A stretch of 64,000 bases of DNA from contig SRUQ01000003.1 in NCBI GenBank assembly GCA_004791255.1, positions 520,623 through 584,622 on the forward strand, in the 5' to 3' direction. How positions within the stretch are numbered: position 1 is the stretch's first letter; each line of letters starts with the position of its first letter. The notes under the pieces were generated by a model that made no database searches, was not told the origin of the DNA, and saw only the letters and a list, made by a program, of their open reading frames with translations. The position numbers and the translations under genes are program-made. This document shows positions 54,648 through 63,981 of the stretch, piece after piece. Source of the stretch: a bacterium M00.F.Ca.ET.205.01.1.1 (GTDB taxonomy: Bacteria; Pseudomonadota; Alphaproteobacteria; Rhizobiales; Rhizobiaceae).

Positions 54648-55025
54648 TCAGCCAATCATGGCGCTGCGGCCGCCGATTTCGGTATCGCGGATCTTGGTGT
54701 CGCGCGATTCCAGCATTTCAGCCTTGGAAAGCTCCGCTTCAGCTTCGCCGAGTAATGATTCGGCAGCACTACGCTGCTGGGCAAGGTCGCCCTGCGAATT
54801 TCTGAGGTTGTCGCGGCGCAAACGAGCCGCCTTGGCGAAGGTTGGATAGGCGAAATGATTGATGTCGGTGATGCCGGCTTTCTTTTCCTCGGCGGTGATC
54901 TGAAGCTCCAGTTCGACGGCCATGCGTTCGAACTCGGCGATCATCATGTCGAGCTGCAGCAGCTGCCGCCGCTTCTCATTCACCTGAAACTGCTTCAGCC
55001 GAACGAGGTTTTCACGTGACTTCAT
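54648..55025 (-). CDS. fliJ: FliJ-like coiled-coil protein near ctrA
   Basis: The 125-aa protein is almost fully alpha-helical coiled coil (MKSRENLVRLKQFQVNEKRR; MIAEFERMAVELELQITAEE). It is similar in length and layout to FliJ, the flagellar export chaperone placed near ctrA in Rhizobiales. The ATG at 55025 is preferred to 55049. Divergent from ctrA. The assignment is by shape and synteny. Confidence 0.7.
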   Translation of the reverse strand: MKSRENLVRLKQFQVNEKRRQLLQLDMMIAEFERMAVELELQITAEEKKAGITDINHFAYPTFAKAARLRRDNLRNSQGDLAQQRSAAESLLGEAEAELSKAEMLESRDTKIRDTEIGGRSAMIG

Positions 55026-55475
55026 GATTCGGTACTCCCGGAAACGCACACCCGCACATATCGTCCATCCGCCCGCAAAAGCTCAGGCGGTGCCCGTGTC
55101 CACCGGGTTTCCCGGAACTATGGGAAACAAAACCCTAAAGTTTTTTGCCGACGGTAACCATTCGTTTACGGGCATTGTTAATCATACGGGTCAGGGCTTA
55201 AGGCCGGGTAAAAATTCCGGCCGCCGAAGCGGAACCCGCGTCGATGAGTCCCTGGAGTCACTTAGTCCAGGTTATTAATGTGTCGGATTAGGAATTTGGG
55301 TTCGTGATTCGTTATTAGATTCAAGAGGGTGTAGAAAGGGGTTAAAAAATCTGATACCGTATTGGACGGGAAATTAGGTTTTGTTAACCATTCGATGTCA
55401 GCCTCTGCACAAGGCAACCACTGCTCCGGGTTCGGACGGGTCGTGAATGATCCGGCAGCAGAAAAGGGGAATTAA
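55026..55475. promoter_or_regulatory. ctrA upstream region with CtrA and CcrM sites
   Basis: No gene in 450 bp. It contains an ATTA-N7-TTAA CtrA-type site (55373-55387), TTAACCAT at 55384-55391, and four GANTC sites within 77 bp (55246, 55255, 55306, 55318). These suit methylation-sensitive, autoregulated ctrA transcription. The divergent fliJ-like promoter also lies here. Confidence 0.6.
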
Positions 55476-56171
55476 ATGCGTGTTCTGCTGATAGAAGATG
55501 ACAGTGCAACCGCACAGAGCATCGAGCTGATGCTGAAATCGGAAAGTTTTAATGTCTATACGACGGACCTCGGCGAAGAGGGTGTCGATCTAGGCAAGCT
55601 CTACGACTACGACATCATCCTTCTCGACCTCAATTTGCCTGATATGTCCGGCTACGAGGTCTTGAGAACGCTTCGCCTTTCCAAGGTCAAGACGCCGATC
55701 CTGATCCTCTCCGGCATGGCCGGCATCGAGGACAAGGTGCGCGGCCTCGGCTTCGGCGCCGACGACTATATGACCAAGCCATTCCACAAGGACGAGCTGG
55801 TGGCGCGTATCCACGCCATTGTGCGCCGCTCCAAGGGCCATGCCCAGTCGGTCATCACCACCGGCGACCTGGTGGTCAATCTCGACGCCAAGACAGTCGA
55901 AGTCGGCGGCCAGCGCGTGCATCTCACCGGCAAGGAATACCAGATGCTGGAGCTGCTCTCGCTGCGCAAGGGCACCACGCTCACCAAGGAAATGTTCCTC
56001 AACCACCTCTATGGCGGCATGGACGAGCCTGAACTGAAGATCATCGACGTTTTCATCTGCAAGCTGCGCAAGAAGCTCGACGCCGCGTCCGGTGGCCAGA
56101 ATTACATCGAGACCGTCTGGGGCCGCGGCTATGTGCTGCGCGAGCCGGAAGACATCCGCGTCAGCGCCTGA
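55476..56171 (+). CDS. ctrA: Cell-cycle response regulator CtrA
   Basis: The 231-aa OmpR-type master regulator has a receiver domain with the phospho-acceptor D51 ([10 protein letters not shown]), acids E7-D9 and K103-region TKPF. The winged-helix domain has the highly conserved CtrA sequence [20 protein letters not shown]. Its phosphorelay partner ChpT is encoded 0.7 kb away and its inhibitor SciP 3.1 kb away. A strong terminator follows. Confidence 0.97.
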   Translation: MRVLLIEDDSATAQSIELMLKSESFNVYTTDLGEEGVDLGKLYDYDIILLDLNLPDMSGYEVLRTLRLSKVKTPILILSGMAGIEDKVRGLGFGADDYMTKPFHKDELVARIHAIVRRSKGHAQSVITTGDLVVNLDAKTVEVGGQRVHLTGKEYQMLELLSLRKGTTLTKEMFLNHLYGGMDEPELKIIDVFICKLRKKLDAASGGQNYIETVWGRGYVLREPEDIRVSA

Positions 56172-56197
56172 ACTGGGAAATCTGAAGTTTTCGCGAC

Positions 56198-56223
56198 AAA
56201 AACCCGGCGATTGCCGGGTTTTT
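56198..56223. terminator. Terminator after ctrA
   Basis: AAAAACCCGGC-GATT-GCCGGGTTTTT is a perfect hairpin with A/T tracts. Confidence 0.9.
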
Positions 56224-56299
56224 GCGTCATGGGCCAGCATTTGCCGGCGAAGCGATGGCATCGGCGCACCGATGGTTCGGGCAGCGAACTCTGGGGTGA

Positions 56300-56668
56300 T
56301 CAGGCGGCGATCTTGAGATTCCGGAACCGTTCGAGCAATTGCGGCCGATTGAACGGCTTCAACAGATAGCCTTGAGCGCCGGCGCGCTTGGCCCGCATGA
56401 TCGAGGCGATGTCGAGTTCGACCAGCGAGATCAGGATCTGCGGCCTGATCGGGCTTTCCATGGCGCGCACGCGGCGGATGAGGTCGACCGCCGGCACATC
56501 CGGCAAGGCGCCATCGACGACGATGATGTCGGGCATGTCGGCGGCGCACATCTCCAGCGCGTCAAGTCCGCTGGCCGCTTCGATGACCATCATGTCGGAG
56601 CCGCCCAGGATGCGTTTTGCAACCTTCCTGATGACGCTGGAATCGTCGACGAACATGCATCTTTTCAT
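56300..56668 (-). CDS. Single-domain CheY-like response regulator
   Basis: The 122-aa stand-alone receiver has the acid pocket D8-D9, phospho-acceptor D52 (IIVVDGALPD), and the Lys in LLKPF. There is no output domain, so it acts by protein contact, for example in chemotaxis or the ChpT relay. The ATG at 56668 begins MKRCMFVDD. It lies downstream of chpT in the same direction, suggesting a shared transcript. Confidence 0.88.
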   Translation of the reverse strand: MKRCMFVDDSSVIRKVAKRILGGSDMMVIEAASGLDALEMCAADMPDIIVVDGALPDVPAVDLIRRVRAMESPIRPQILISLVELDIASIMRAKRAGAQGYLLKPFNRPQLLERFRNLKIAA

Positions 56669-56912
56669 TTCCGGGTCCTCTTTGCGCGTGGCAATCCGGT
56701 GGTGGGCGGAGCACCTCAATGCACCATAAGCCGATCTGGTAAAGAAGCCGAAAAGCGGTTAGGTAAAATTTTTGCAAAGAAGCGATTGGGCGGGCTTTTC
56801 TTCGCGGATGCTTCAATGCATTGGGGCAGGAGGAGCTCAATGCTCCTGGCAGGGTCGACACGGCAATATTAAGCTGTTGAAATACTTGCGCTCCCGAGCA
56901 GCCCCGATTTTT

Positions 56913-57542
56913 TCAGGCTGCCGAAAGTACGATCTCTTCCGCGGTCGCATGGATCGAAATCGTCATGTCGGCTTCGCGCGCCAGGAGCAGCGTATAGTAG
57001 GGCTGAACCGAATGCGCATCGATCGGCTCCTCCGGCTTGTGGCCGGAATGCAGTTCGAGGAATTTCGGCGGCACGCGCAGCATCGGCCCGCTCGACGACA
57101 GTGAGAAACGCGGCGCGGTTTCGAGGTTTTCCAGCGTCACGGAAAGCTTGCCGCCGCGCGGGATGGCGGCGTTGGCGACCAGGATCAGGTTGAGCAGAAG
57201 CTTGACCTTGTTCTTGGGCAGCAGCGCGCGGGGTCCGTTCCAGGTCAGTTCCGGCTTCTCGTTCTTGAGAAAGGCGATGGCGACGGCCTCGGCATCGCCG
57301 GTATCGATCAGCATGCCGGCCGAGCCGGCGGCGCCAAAGGCGATGCGGGCAAACTGCAGGCGGGCGGAAGCGTTCCTGGCGCTCTGGCGGATCAGCTTCA
57401 TGGCGTCTTCGTCGGCGCCACCCTCATCGAGCAGTTCGAGCCCGTTGTTGATCGCGCCGACCGGCGAGATGATGTCATGGCAGACGCGGCTGCACAAAAG
57501 CGCTGCGAGGTCGGGGGCGGTAAGGGTGAACAGATCGGCCAT
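56913..57542 (-). CDS. chpT: Histidine phosphotransferase ChpT
   Basis: The 209-aa protein relays phosphate from CckA to CtrA and CpdR. The DHp helix has the phospho-histidine H22 (SRVCHDIISPVGAINNGLEL), and a degenerate ATPase-like domain follows. The ATG at 57542 gives the usual N-terminus; the open frame extends to 57608. Co-location with ctrA and the DUF1134 gene matches Brucella order as known to me. Confidence 0.93.
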   Translation of the reverse strand: MADLFTLTAPDLAALLCSRVCHDIISPVGAINNGLELLDEGGADEDAMKLIRQSARNASARLQFARIAFGAAGSAGMLIDTGDAEAVAIAFLKNEKPELTWNGPRALLPKNKVKLLLNLILVANAAIPRGGKLSVTLENLETAPRFSLSSSGPMLRVPPKFLELHSGHKPEEPIDAHSVQPYYTLLLAREADMTISIHATAEEIVLSAA

Positions 57543-57887
57543 CGGCGAAAATCCCTGCAAAATTCCACAATCCATGGCCCGGCGATCTGTTATCGCGCCT
57601 GCCCACACGAATCACGCTTCAACCCTAGGGTTTTCTGAATACACAGCACCCGTGCGTACAGCAACAAACCCAAAATTGTCGTCTGGGCAAAATGGCGTGT
57701 TTGCGCAGGCTTGCGGCGCCGCGCGACCCCAAAGCCAGCCTTCGAACCGCCATCTTCCTGTGGGAGTTAATGGTTGAAAAAGAATTACGGCATAGTTTGC
57801 CCCTAACAGTCATCCTTAACGGCCGCCTAAAGAGCCGGACCGGATGCGAGGCGTCGGCGAAAGTGCTCCATGACGGAGATTGGAAGC
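57543..57887. promoter_or_regulatory. Divergent chpT / DUF1134 promoter region
   Basis: No gene. A CtrA-like half site (minus strand TCAACCAT, 57770-57777) lies about 110 bp before the DUF1134 gene; eipA is known to be CtrA-regulated in Brucella. Weak match. Confidence 0.35.
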
Positions 57888-58469
57888 ATGTTTTCCCGAT
57901 TCTACGACCGGAGTTTGCTCCGTGTCCTTTCAATGGCGATCACGCTGATGGGCGTTCTCGTCTTCTCGACCTCAGCCTTGCGGGCTCAGGAATACACCGC
58001 CCAGGAAATCGTCGATTCCGGTCACAAGTTCTTCGGCGCGACATCGGGCGGGTTGGCCACGGTGGTCGAGAAGATTTTCGCGTCCTATGGCCTGCCCAAT
58101 GGCTACCTGCTTGGCGAGGAGGGGTCGGGCGCTCTGATCGGCGGCCTGACCTATGGCGAGGGCACGCTCTACACCAAGAATGCCGGCGATCACAAAGTGT
58201 TCTGGCAAGGCCCGTCGCTGGGTTGGGATTTCGGCGGCGAGGGATCGCGGGTGATGATGCTGGTCTACAATCTCGATGATGTCGGCAACCTCTACAACCG
58301 CTATGGCGGCGTCGCCGGCTCGGCCTATGTGGTGGCCGGCGTCGGCTTCAACGTGCTGAAGAACAACAATGTGCTGCTGGTGCCGATCCGCACCGGCGTC
58401 GGCGCTCGCCTCGGCGTCAATCTCGGCTATCTGAAGCTCACGGAAAGGGCGACGTGGAATCCGTTCTGA
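57888..58469 (+). CDS. eipA: EipA-like DUF1134 periplasmic envelope protein
   Basis: The 193-aa protein has an N-terminal signal peptide (MFSRFYDRSLLRVLSMAITL; cleavage near ALRAQE) and the DUF1134 domain (GATSGGLATVVEKIFASYGL; GGEGSRVMMLVYNL). The Brucella homologue EipA supports cell-envelope integrity and is controlled by CtrA. The ATG at 57888 is chosen over 57870 because GGAG is 11 nt upstream and the signal starts there. Confidence 0.88.
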   Translation: MFSRFYDRSLLRVLSMAITLMGVLVFSTSALRAQEYTAQEIVDSGHKFFGATSGGLATVVEKIFASYGLPNGYLLGEEGSGALIGGLTYGEGTLYTKNAGDHKVFWQGPSLGWDFGGEGSRVMMLVYNLDDVGNLYNRYGGVAGSAYVVAGVGFNVLKNNNVLLVPIRTGVGARLGVNLGYLKLTERATWNPF

Positions 58470-58637
58470 TGCAAGACTTCAGCTGAGGCCGGCTGTTGCG
58501 GACGGACCGGTGCGCTTGCGGTCCCCGCATGTGCTCGGACAGGCTTTCGACGGGATTCCTTGACCGATGAGCCGGAGGCGCCGCGGCAAGCTCTTGCGGC
58601 AGCGCCGGATTTCCGCCATGCCAGGGTGGCACGGTCG

Positions 58638-58718
58638 AAAAGCGCGCGGGGCGCTTTGGGTCCTGGTTGCTGCATGCCGTTGTCCCAAACCGGCGATCGT
58701 CTTTGGGCGCCATGCATC
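58638..58718. repeat. Degenerate copy of the rhizobial palindromic repeat
   Basis: It matches the order of 10808-10906: AAAGCGCG...CGCTTT, GGTCCT, then GCATGCCGTTGTCCCAAA...TTTGGGCGCCATGC. It runs into the next gene and supplies its start codon context. Confidence 0.6.
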
Positions 58719-59887
58719 GGCTTTGGCGGTTGCTGTCGATAACGGGTAGTCACTTGGTTCAGTCGGTCCTGTTCTTTGCCCTCGGCTTCCTCTGCGCCGG
58801 CTTTCTGGCGCTGATGGTGGCGCCGGCCGTCTGGCGGCGCGCCGTCGCCTTGACGCGCAGGCGCATCGAGGCCTCAATCCCGCTGACGCAAGCCGAAATC
58901 CAGGCCGACAAGGACCGGATCCGGGCCGAGTACGCCATGACCACACGCCGCCTCGAAATGAACGTCAAGGCGCTGCGCGAGAAATCGACGGAACAGCTCG
59001 TCGAGATCAGCCGCGGCCGCGAGGCCCTCAAAGGGCTGGCGGTGGAGCGCACGGACAAAAACCAGGCGCTGAGCGAGCTGGGCGCCAAGAACGAGGTGCT
59101 GCGGCAGCGCGAGGGCGAATTGCAGCAGCTTTCGGAGCGGCTCAAGGAAACTGAGCGCAAGTTGGAAAGGCGCGCGCTCGAGCTCGAGAAGCTGGAGCAC
59201 ATGTATGACGACGCCAGCTTTTCCTCCAGCAGCCGCCAGATCGAACTGGTGGCGCGTGAATCCGAATTGCAGAAGCTCGCCAGCGACATCTCGCTGCTGC
59301 GTGGCCAGCGCAAGGAAGCCGAGAGGCGCAGCCAGGAAATCGCGGCCGAAAGCAAGGCCGCGCGCGAAGCGCTGAAGGCCGAGAAGAAAAGGACGGCCGA
59401 ACTCGACAAGAAGGTCGAGCGGCTGCTCGCCACGCTTGCCGATCGCGATGACAAGCTCGACCGCCGTGAAAAGGACCTGGCGCGGCTACGCGAGAAAGCC
59501 AAGGCTGAGAACGGGGCGCCGGCGCTGCGTCTGGTCGGCAAGCAGGACGAAGCGGACGGGGGCGACGACGTCGACAAGGCCATCGCCAAGCTGGACAGCG
59601 ACCGCGAGCGGCTCGAAGCCAGGCTGACGGCGCTGGCACGCGAGAACAAGCGGCTGAAGGCGGATCTTGGTGCGCTCAGCGCGTCCGGCGCCGTGGATGG
59701 CAGCGCAGCGCTGCGCGAGCAGATGAACACGCTGGCGGCGGAAGTCGTGCATCTGACGGCCAAGCTCGAAGGGCCGGACTCGCCGATCGCCAAGGCACTG
59801 GCGGCACCGCAGGACAGCCGTTCCGGCAGCGGCGACCGCAGCCTTGCCGACCGCGTGCGGGCGCTGCAGAAGGCAGAAGCGAGCTGA
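58712..59887 (+). CDS. Inner-membrane coiled-coil protein of unknown function
   Basis: The 391-aa protein has one N-terminal TM (LVQSVLFFALGFLCAGFLAL, residues about 15-34) and then long Glu/Lys/Arg/Leu coiled coil (about 60-275), with a second helical stretch to 350. There are no catalytic motifs. The ATG at 58712 lies in a palindromic repeat; the frame extends to 58667. Function unknown; possibly a scaffold. Confidence 0.75.
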   Translation: MHRLWRLLSITGSHLVQSVLFFALGFLCAGFLALMVAPAVWRRAVALTRRRIEASIPLTQAEIQADKDRIRAEYAMTTRRLEMNVKALREKSTEQLVEISRGREALKGLAVERTDKNQALSELGAKNEVLRQREGELQQLSERLKETERKLERRALELEKLEHMYDDASFSSSSRQIELVARESELQKLASDISLLRGQRKEAERRSQEIAAESKAAREALKAEKKRTAELDKKVERLLATLADRDDKLDRREKDLARLREKAKAENGAPALRLVGKQDEADGGDDVDKAIAKLDSDRERLEARLTALARENKRLKADLGALSASGAVDGSAALREQMNTLAAEVVHLTAKLEGPDSPIAKALAAPQDSRSGSGDRSLADRVRALQKAEAS

Positions 59888-60175
59888 AGTGCTGTCGCCT
59901 GCCGCTTGCGTCCATAGAATGGCATCGCCACATCCGAGGCTATGGTACTACTCTACGCCATTTCCGGTGATCGCCGTGCTGGGCGCCTGGCATTTCTATC
60001 CAGTACTCTTCGCATTCCTTGACGCTTTGGCGTCATCGTACGGTGCTGCCGAAATGGCCTGCGATGCGCGTGCCAAGTCTACTGTCGCTCCAGTGCCCCT
60101 GGCCGACGACATGGAGCCGTTCAGGACGGATGTCGCGCCGAGCGAGAGCGGGTCGACGCGCCTTGTCGGGCCAAT
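59888..60175. other. Intergenic region, nothing recognised
   Basis: Lies between convergent genes; there are short uncharacterised frames only. Confidence 0.5.
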
Positions 60176-60973
60176 TCAGCGGCGCGAGAAATGATGGAGC
60201 GCAATGGCTGACGCCGCCGCGACGTTCAGACTGTCGAAACCTTGCGACATGCCGATGCGCACCGTCCGCATCTGGCCAAGCAGGGTTTCGGGCAGGCCTT
60301 CGCCCTCGGTGCCGAGATAGAGCGCCAGACGTTCGGCGGGCTTTGCGTCGCGCAGGTCGGAGGCTCCGCGCGGCGACAGCGCGAACTGGGCAAAGCCTCG
60401 CTCGCCGAGCGCTGCCATGAAGCCGCCGCTATCGCCGAACGAGGCGAAGGGGATTTTCAAAGCACCGCCGACCGAAACGCGGATCGCCTTGCGATAGAGC
60501 GGATCGCAGCAGGTCCGGTCGAGCAGGATCGCGTCAGCGCCAAAGGCGGCGGCGTTGCGGAAGATCGACCCCATATTGTCGTGGTTGGCGATGCCGACCA
60601 GGACCACGATCAGCGCCCGGGCGGGCAGGGCATCCAGCAGCGCTTCGGCCTGATATGGCGCGCCCTTGAGGCCGATGGCGAGGATGCCGCGATGCATGTG
60701 AAATCCGGCGATCGCATCCATTACCGCGCCGCTGACGACATAGACCGGCAAGTCGGCGGGCGCCTTGCGCAAGATGCTTTCGAGGCCGCCCAGCCGGTTC
60801 TCCAGGACCAGCACCGATTCCGTGCCGAAGCGTCCAGCCGACAGCAGCATGTCGAGCACCACCTTGCCTTCGGCGACGAAGCGGCCCTGCCGGCCGACGA
60901 GATCCCGCTCGCGGATATCGAGATAGGCGGCCACACGCGGATCGTGCGGATCATCGATACGGATGGGAGCCAT
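60176..60973 (-). CDS. TrmH/SpoU-family rRNA or tRNA methyltransferase
   Basis: The 265-aa SPOUT enzyme has the knot motifs NHDNMGSIFRNAAAFGADA (motif 1), GTEGEGLPE (motif 2) and SLNVAAASAIALHH (motif 3). An N-terminal RNA-binding part is also present. It would 2'-O-methylate rRNA or tRNA. The ATG at 60973 (MAPIRIDDP) is preferred to 61093. Confidence 0.9.
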   Translation of the reverse strand: MAPIRIDDPHDPRVAAYLDIRERDLVGRQGRFVAEGKVVLDMLLSAGRFGTESVLVLENRLGGLESILRKAPADLPVYVVSGAVMDAIAGFHMHRGILAIGLKGAPYQAEALLDALPARALIVVLVGIANHDNMGSIFRNAAAFGADAILLDRTCCDPLYRKAIRVSVGGALKIPFASFGDSGGFMAALGERGFAQFALSPRGASDLRDAKPAERLALYLGTEGEGLPETLLGQMRTVRIGMSQGFDSLNVAAASAIALHHFSRR

Positions 60974-61113
60974 CTGTGCCTCGGCAGACAATCGGAATCG
61001 GTTGTCAAAAACACGATGCGCGGATGCAAAGTCAAAGCGTATTTCGTGCACCCAAAATGAATGCACGGTGCTGCGAAACCCGCCGGCGGCCAAACGTCTG
61101 CGTGATCGGCCGG

Positions 61114-61458
61114 TCAGGTTCCGGCGCGGCGCAACCGTTGTGCCATCTGGGACAGGTCATCCTTGCCGCTGCCAAAGATGTCGTCGAGCACGTCGAGCAG
61201 TTCACGCACCGCATCGGACTTGCAGGAATAGTAGATCATCTGGCGGTCGCGGCGGGTCTCGACCAGATCGAGCGCACGCAACTTGGCCAGATGCTGCGAC
61301 AGGGCGGACTGGCTGAGCATCACCTTCTCGGCGATAGCGCCGACCGACATTTCTCCGTCGGTCAGATAGCTCATAATCAACAGCCGTTTCTCATTGCCCA
61401 TCAGCATAAGAAATTCGGCCGCCGTTTCGGCATTGGCGATTAGCTTTGTCGAGATCAT
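61114..61458 (-). CDS. NolR-like ArsR-family regulator
   Basis: The 114-aa winged-helix protein shows AAEFLMLMGNEKRLLIMSYL and MLSQSALSQHLAKLRALDLV with RRDRQMIYYS. It closely resembles the rhizobial regulator NolR by recollection, lacking the ArsR metal Cys motif. NolR represses nodulation and other genes. The ATG at 61458 fits; an upstream ATG at 61482 adds 8 residues. Orthology is not proved. Confidence 0.8.
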   Translation of the reverse strand: MISTKLIANAETAAEFLMLMGNEKRLLIMSYLTDGEMSVGAIAEKVMLSQSALSQHLAKLRALDLVETRRDRQMIYYSCKSDAVRELLDVLDDIFGSGKDDLSQMAQRLRRAGT

Positions 61459-61613
61459 CGATCCCCCATGCTGTTTGTTCATCGAGGGGCCATGGGGGCA
61501 ATGGCGCCTGAATCCAAAAATCCACCTGTGAATGGGCACCGACGAGTCAGCACCATTACCGAAAGGTAGAACATTTCCTTTAAATCTCAAGTGTTGCTTT
61601 TGATCAAACGCAA

Positions 61614-62429
61614 TTAAGTTGCGTTATTTGCCGCCGCTGTGGCGCGACCGCTACTGGCCATGTCGACCAGCATCTGCCGCAATTCCCTCCCCGCCGGCAA
61701 CGGTTGCGGAAAGAAAACCCGGCAAGCATCGTCGCCAGAGAGCAAATCCATGCCATCTGCATCGAATCCGGCGATGATCCAGCCAACACCGCGGGCACCG
61801 GCAAAATGATGTGCATAGATGGCGATGGCGTCGAGATGGTCCGAATTCATATGATCGATGGCGGATTGTTCGCTCGCTGCCAGCTCTTCGATAATTGGTC
61901 CCTCGGTTAGGAGATCGGCGCGCTCGAGCAGAAAAGCCTTGCCAAAGCCGCCGTTCAGGCTGGCGCGTTGCGGTTCGAGGCGAAAGATCGAGAAGTCACC
62001 TAGGCCGGCATAGAGGGCAGCCTTTGGATTGCGGTTGAGATAGCGGCGCTCGGCGCGTGCGTGCGCGTCGGAGCCGTGCTCGAGCCTTGCCGCGCGGCAG
62101 ACCAGCGTCAGCCTGGGATGCGCTAGCGCATCGCCCTTGCCGGGCTCGCCGAGCAGCAGGGAGCAGCGTGGATCGGCAAGCATCGCCGGCGTATGGGCCG
62201 AGAGCTGCGATACCAGGATCAGCGGCGCGCCGTCGATATCGGTGGCAATGCCGACCCGGCTCACGTGCGGCCAGCCGGTTTGCGGTTCCAGCACCGCCAG
62301 GGCGCCAAAGCGGGCAGTGCGCAGCAAGGTCTTGGCCAGCCGGATCGCCCCGGCGTCGGTCTGGCGGATCACATCCTTCTTGCGCTCGTCCAAGATGCTC
62401 GCCCTGTTAAGCTGATGTCGGTATTCCAC
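61614..62429 (-). CDS. HugZ-like pyridoxamine 5'-phosphate oxidase-fold protein
   Basis: The 271-aa protein has a split-barrel flavin-type domain (residues 20-160; ARFGALAVLEPQTGWPHVSRVG). A C-terminal DUF2470-like domain follows (SAIDHMNSDHLDAIAIYAHH). This is the layout of HugZ heme-utilisation proteins. Heme binding or degradation is inferred from family architecture. Confidence 0.85.
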   Translation of the reverse strand: MEYRHQLNRASILDERKKDVIRQTDAGAIRLAKTLLRTARFGALAVLEPQTGWPHVSRVGIATDIDGAPLILVSQLSAHTPAMLADPRCSLLLGEPGKGDALAHPRLTLVCRAARLEHGSDAHARAERRYLNRNPKAALYAGLGDFSIFRLEPQRASLNGGFGKAFLLERADLLTEGPIIEELAASEQSAIDHMNSDHLDAIAIYAHHFAGARGVGWIIAGFDADGMDLLSGDDACRVFFPQPLPAGRELRQMLVDMASSGRATAAANNAT

Positions 62430-62508
62430 TTATCAGGCGTTGGCGCTGACTTGGCAAGAGCAAGCGCTTACGCATCAGGCCAAAGCCGCTTCGCACTTGT
62501 TGGCGACA

Positions 62509-63270
62509 TTACTTCGGCGCCATGCGGATGGCGCCATCGAGGCGGATGGTCTCGCCATTGAGCATCTGGTTCTCGACGATGTGCAGGGCAAGGGCGGCAT
62601 ATTCGGATGGCTCGCCGAGGCGGGACGGGAAGGGCACCGCGGCGCCCAGCGAATCCTGTACCTCCTGCGGCATCCCGGCCATCATCGGCGTCCTGAAGAT
62701 GCCGGGTGCGATGGTGCAGACCCGGATGCCGGATCGGGCGAGGTCGCGCGCCACCGGCAGCGTCATGCCGACGACGCCGCCCTTGGAGGCCGAATAGGCG
62801 GCCTGGCCGATCTGGCCGTCATAGGCGGCGACCGATGCGGTATTGACGATGACGCCGCGCTCGCCGCCCTGCAGCGGCTCCAGCTTCGCGGCGCGGTCGG
62901 CAACGAGCCGGATCATGTTGAAGGTGCCGATCAGATTGACCTCGATCACCTTGCGGTACTGGTCGAGCGGGTGCGGACCGTCCTTGCCGATCGTCTTCAC
63001 GCCGATGGCGATGCCGGCGCAATTGACCAGGATGCGCGGCTCGCCGAGCTTGCCGGCGACTTCGGCGAGTGCCGCGGCGCCACTGTCGGCGCTGCTCACG
63101 TCGCATTGTACGGCGATGCCGCCGATTTCGGCCGCCACCTTGGCCGCGCGCTCGATGCCGACATCGAAGATGGCGACGCGGGCGCCTTTGGCGGCAAGCG
63201 CGCGCGCCGTCGCCTCGCCAAGGCCGGAGCCACCGCCGGTGACAATCGCGATCTGGCCGTTCGGATTCAT
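62509..63270 (-). CDS. 3-hydroxyacyl-CoA dehydrogenase-type SDR
   Basis: The 253-aa SDR has [15 protein letters not shown] (residues 11-25), NCAGIAIG, catalytic Ser in [10 protein letters not shown] and Tyr/Lys in [10 protein letters not shown]. It resembles type II 3-hydroxyacyl-CoA dehydrogenases (HSD17B10-like), acting in fatty-acid or branched-chain degradation with NAD. No acyl-CoA partner gene is adjacent in the window. Confidence 0.88.
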   Translation of the reverse strand: MNPNGQIAIVTGGGSGLGEATARALAAKGARVAIFDVGIERAAKVAAEIGGIAVQCDVSSADSGAAALAEVAGKLGEPRILVNCAGIAIGVKTIGKDGPHPLDQYRKVIEVNLIGTFNMIRLVADRAAKLEPLQGGERGVIVNTASVAAYDGQIGQAAYSASKGGVVGMTLPVARDLARSGIRVCTIAPGIFRTPMMAGMPQEVQDSLGAAVPFPSRLGEPSEYAALALHIVENQMLNGETIRLDGAIRMAPK

Positions 63271-63341
63271 GGCGTCATCCTTTCCCTAGAGGCGTTCAGC
63301 GTTCGATAGAATCGCCAACCCGCGCTGACCCTTGTTTTTTC

Positions 63342-63409
63342 GCAATTCCCAAGGGCAAGCGCTACGCGCTTGTCCCGGGAAAACCGCTGCGCACTTTTCC
63401 GGGAATTGC
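63342..63409. repeat. Palindromic intergenic repeat (GCAATTCC type)
   Basis: GCAATTCCC...GGGAATTGC encloses inner imperfect stems (GCGCTACGCGC; CGCTGCGCAC) over 68 bp. A rhizobial intergenic mosaic-type element, between convergent-facing promoters of two minus-strand genes. Confidence 0.6.
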
Positions 63410-63453
63410 TCGAAGAGAACAGGAACTGATCAGTGCCAGATCGGCCGGCAAGG

Positions 63454-63981
63454 TCAAGCCATGGCGGCGGTATGCTCGGCGACCCTGGCGTGACAGACCT
63501 CGCCGGAGAGCCGCGCCACCGCGCCGGATACGATCTCATGCGACAGCAGCCGATCGAGATCGACAGGACGCGGCATCGATATCTGGCCACGCGGAATGCG
63601 CTTGAAGCCAAGCGGTCCATAATAGGGCTCGTCGCCGACCAGTATAACGGCCGGCGCGCCTGATTTGGCGGCGGCCTCCAGTGCGATCGCCACCAGCCGG
63701 CGGCCGATGCCGAGGTTCTTGAAGGCCGGCCGCACGGCCAGGGGCCCGAGCATCAGCGCGCGGCCGGCGCCGGCGGCGATGCGTGTCATGCGGACCGAGG
63801 CGACGACCGTGTCGCCGTCGACAGCGACGAAGGACAAGGAGCGCTCATGGCCTCCGGCTTCGCGGATCTTGTAGGCGGCCAGCACGAAACGGCCGGGCCC
63901 GAAGGCTTCGTCGTTGATGGCTTCGATCTGGATATCGTGTGCCGGGGTTTCCGGCAGGTATGTCACGTCGGCAAGGCTCAT
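63454..63981 (-). CDS. GNAT-family N-acetyltransferase
   Basis: The 175-aa protein carries the acetyl-CoA loop NLGIGRRLVAIALE (residues about 89-102) preceded by LGPLAVRPAFK, and a closing YYGPLGFKRI motif. It resembles the YhbS subfamily. The substrate is unknown. The start at 63981 is 19 bp from the window's right edge, where no more can be seen. Confidence 0.88.
   Translation of the reverse strand: MSLADVTYLPETPAHDIQIEAINDEAFGPGRFVLAAYKIREAGGHERSLSFVAVDGDTVVASVRMTRIAAGAGRALMLGPLAVRPAFKNLGIGRRLVAIALEAAAKSGAPAVILVGDEPYYGPLGFKRIPRGQISMPRPVDLDRLLSHEIVSGAVARLSGEVCHARVAEHTAAMA

Noticed and set aside
59844..60194. 116-codon plus-strand ORF after the coiled-coil gene
   Set aside because: Starts inside the preceding gene and ends inside the convergent methyltransferase gene, with no domain.
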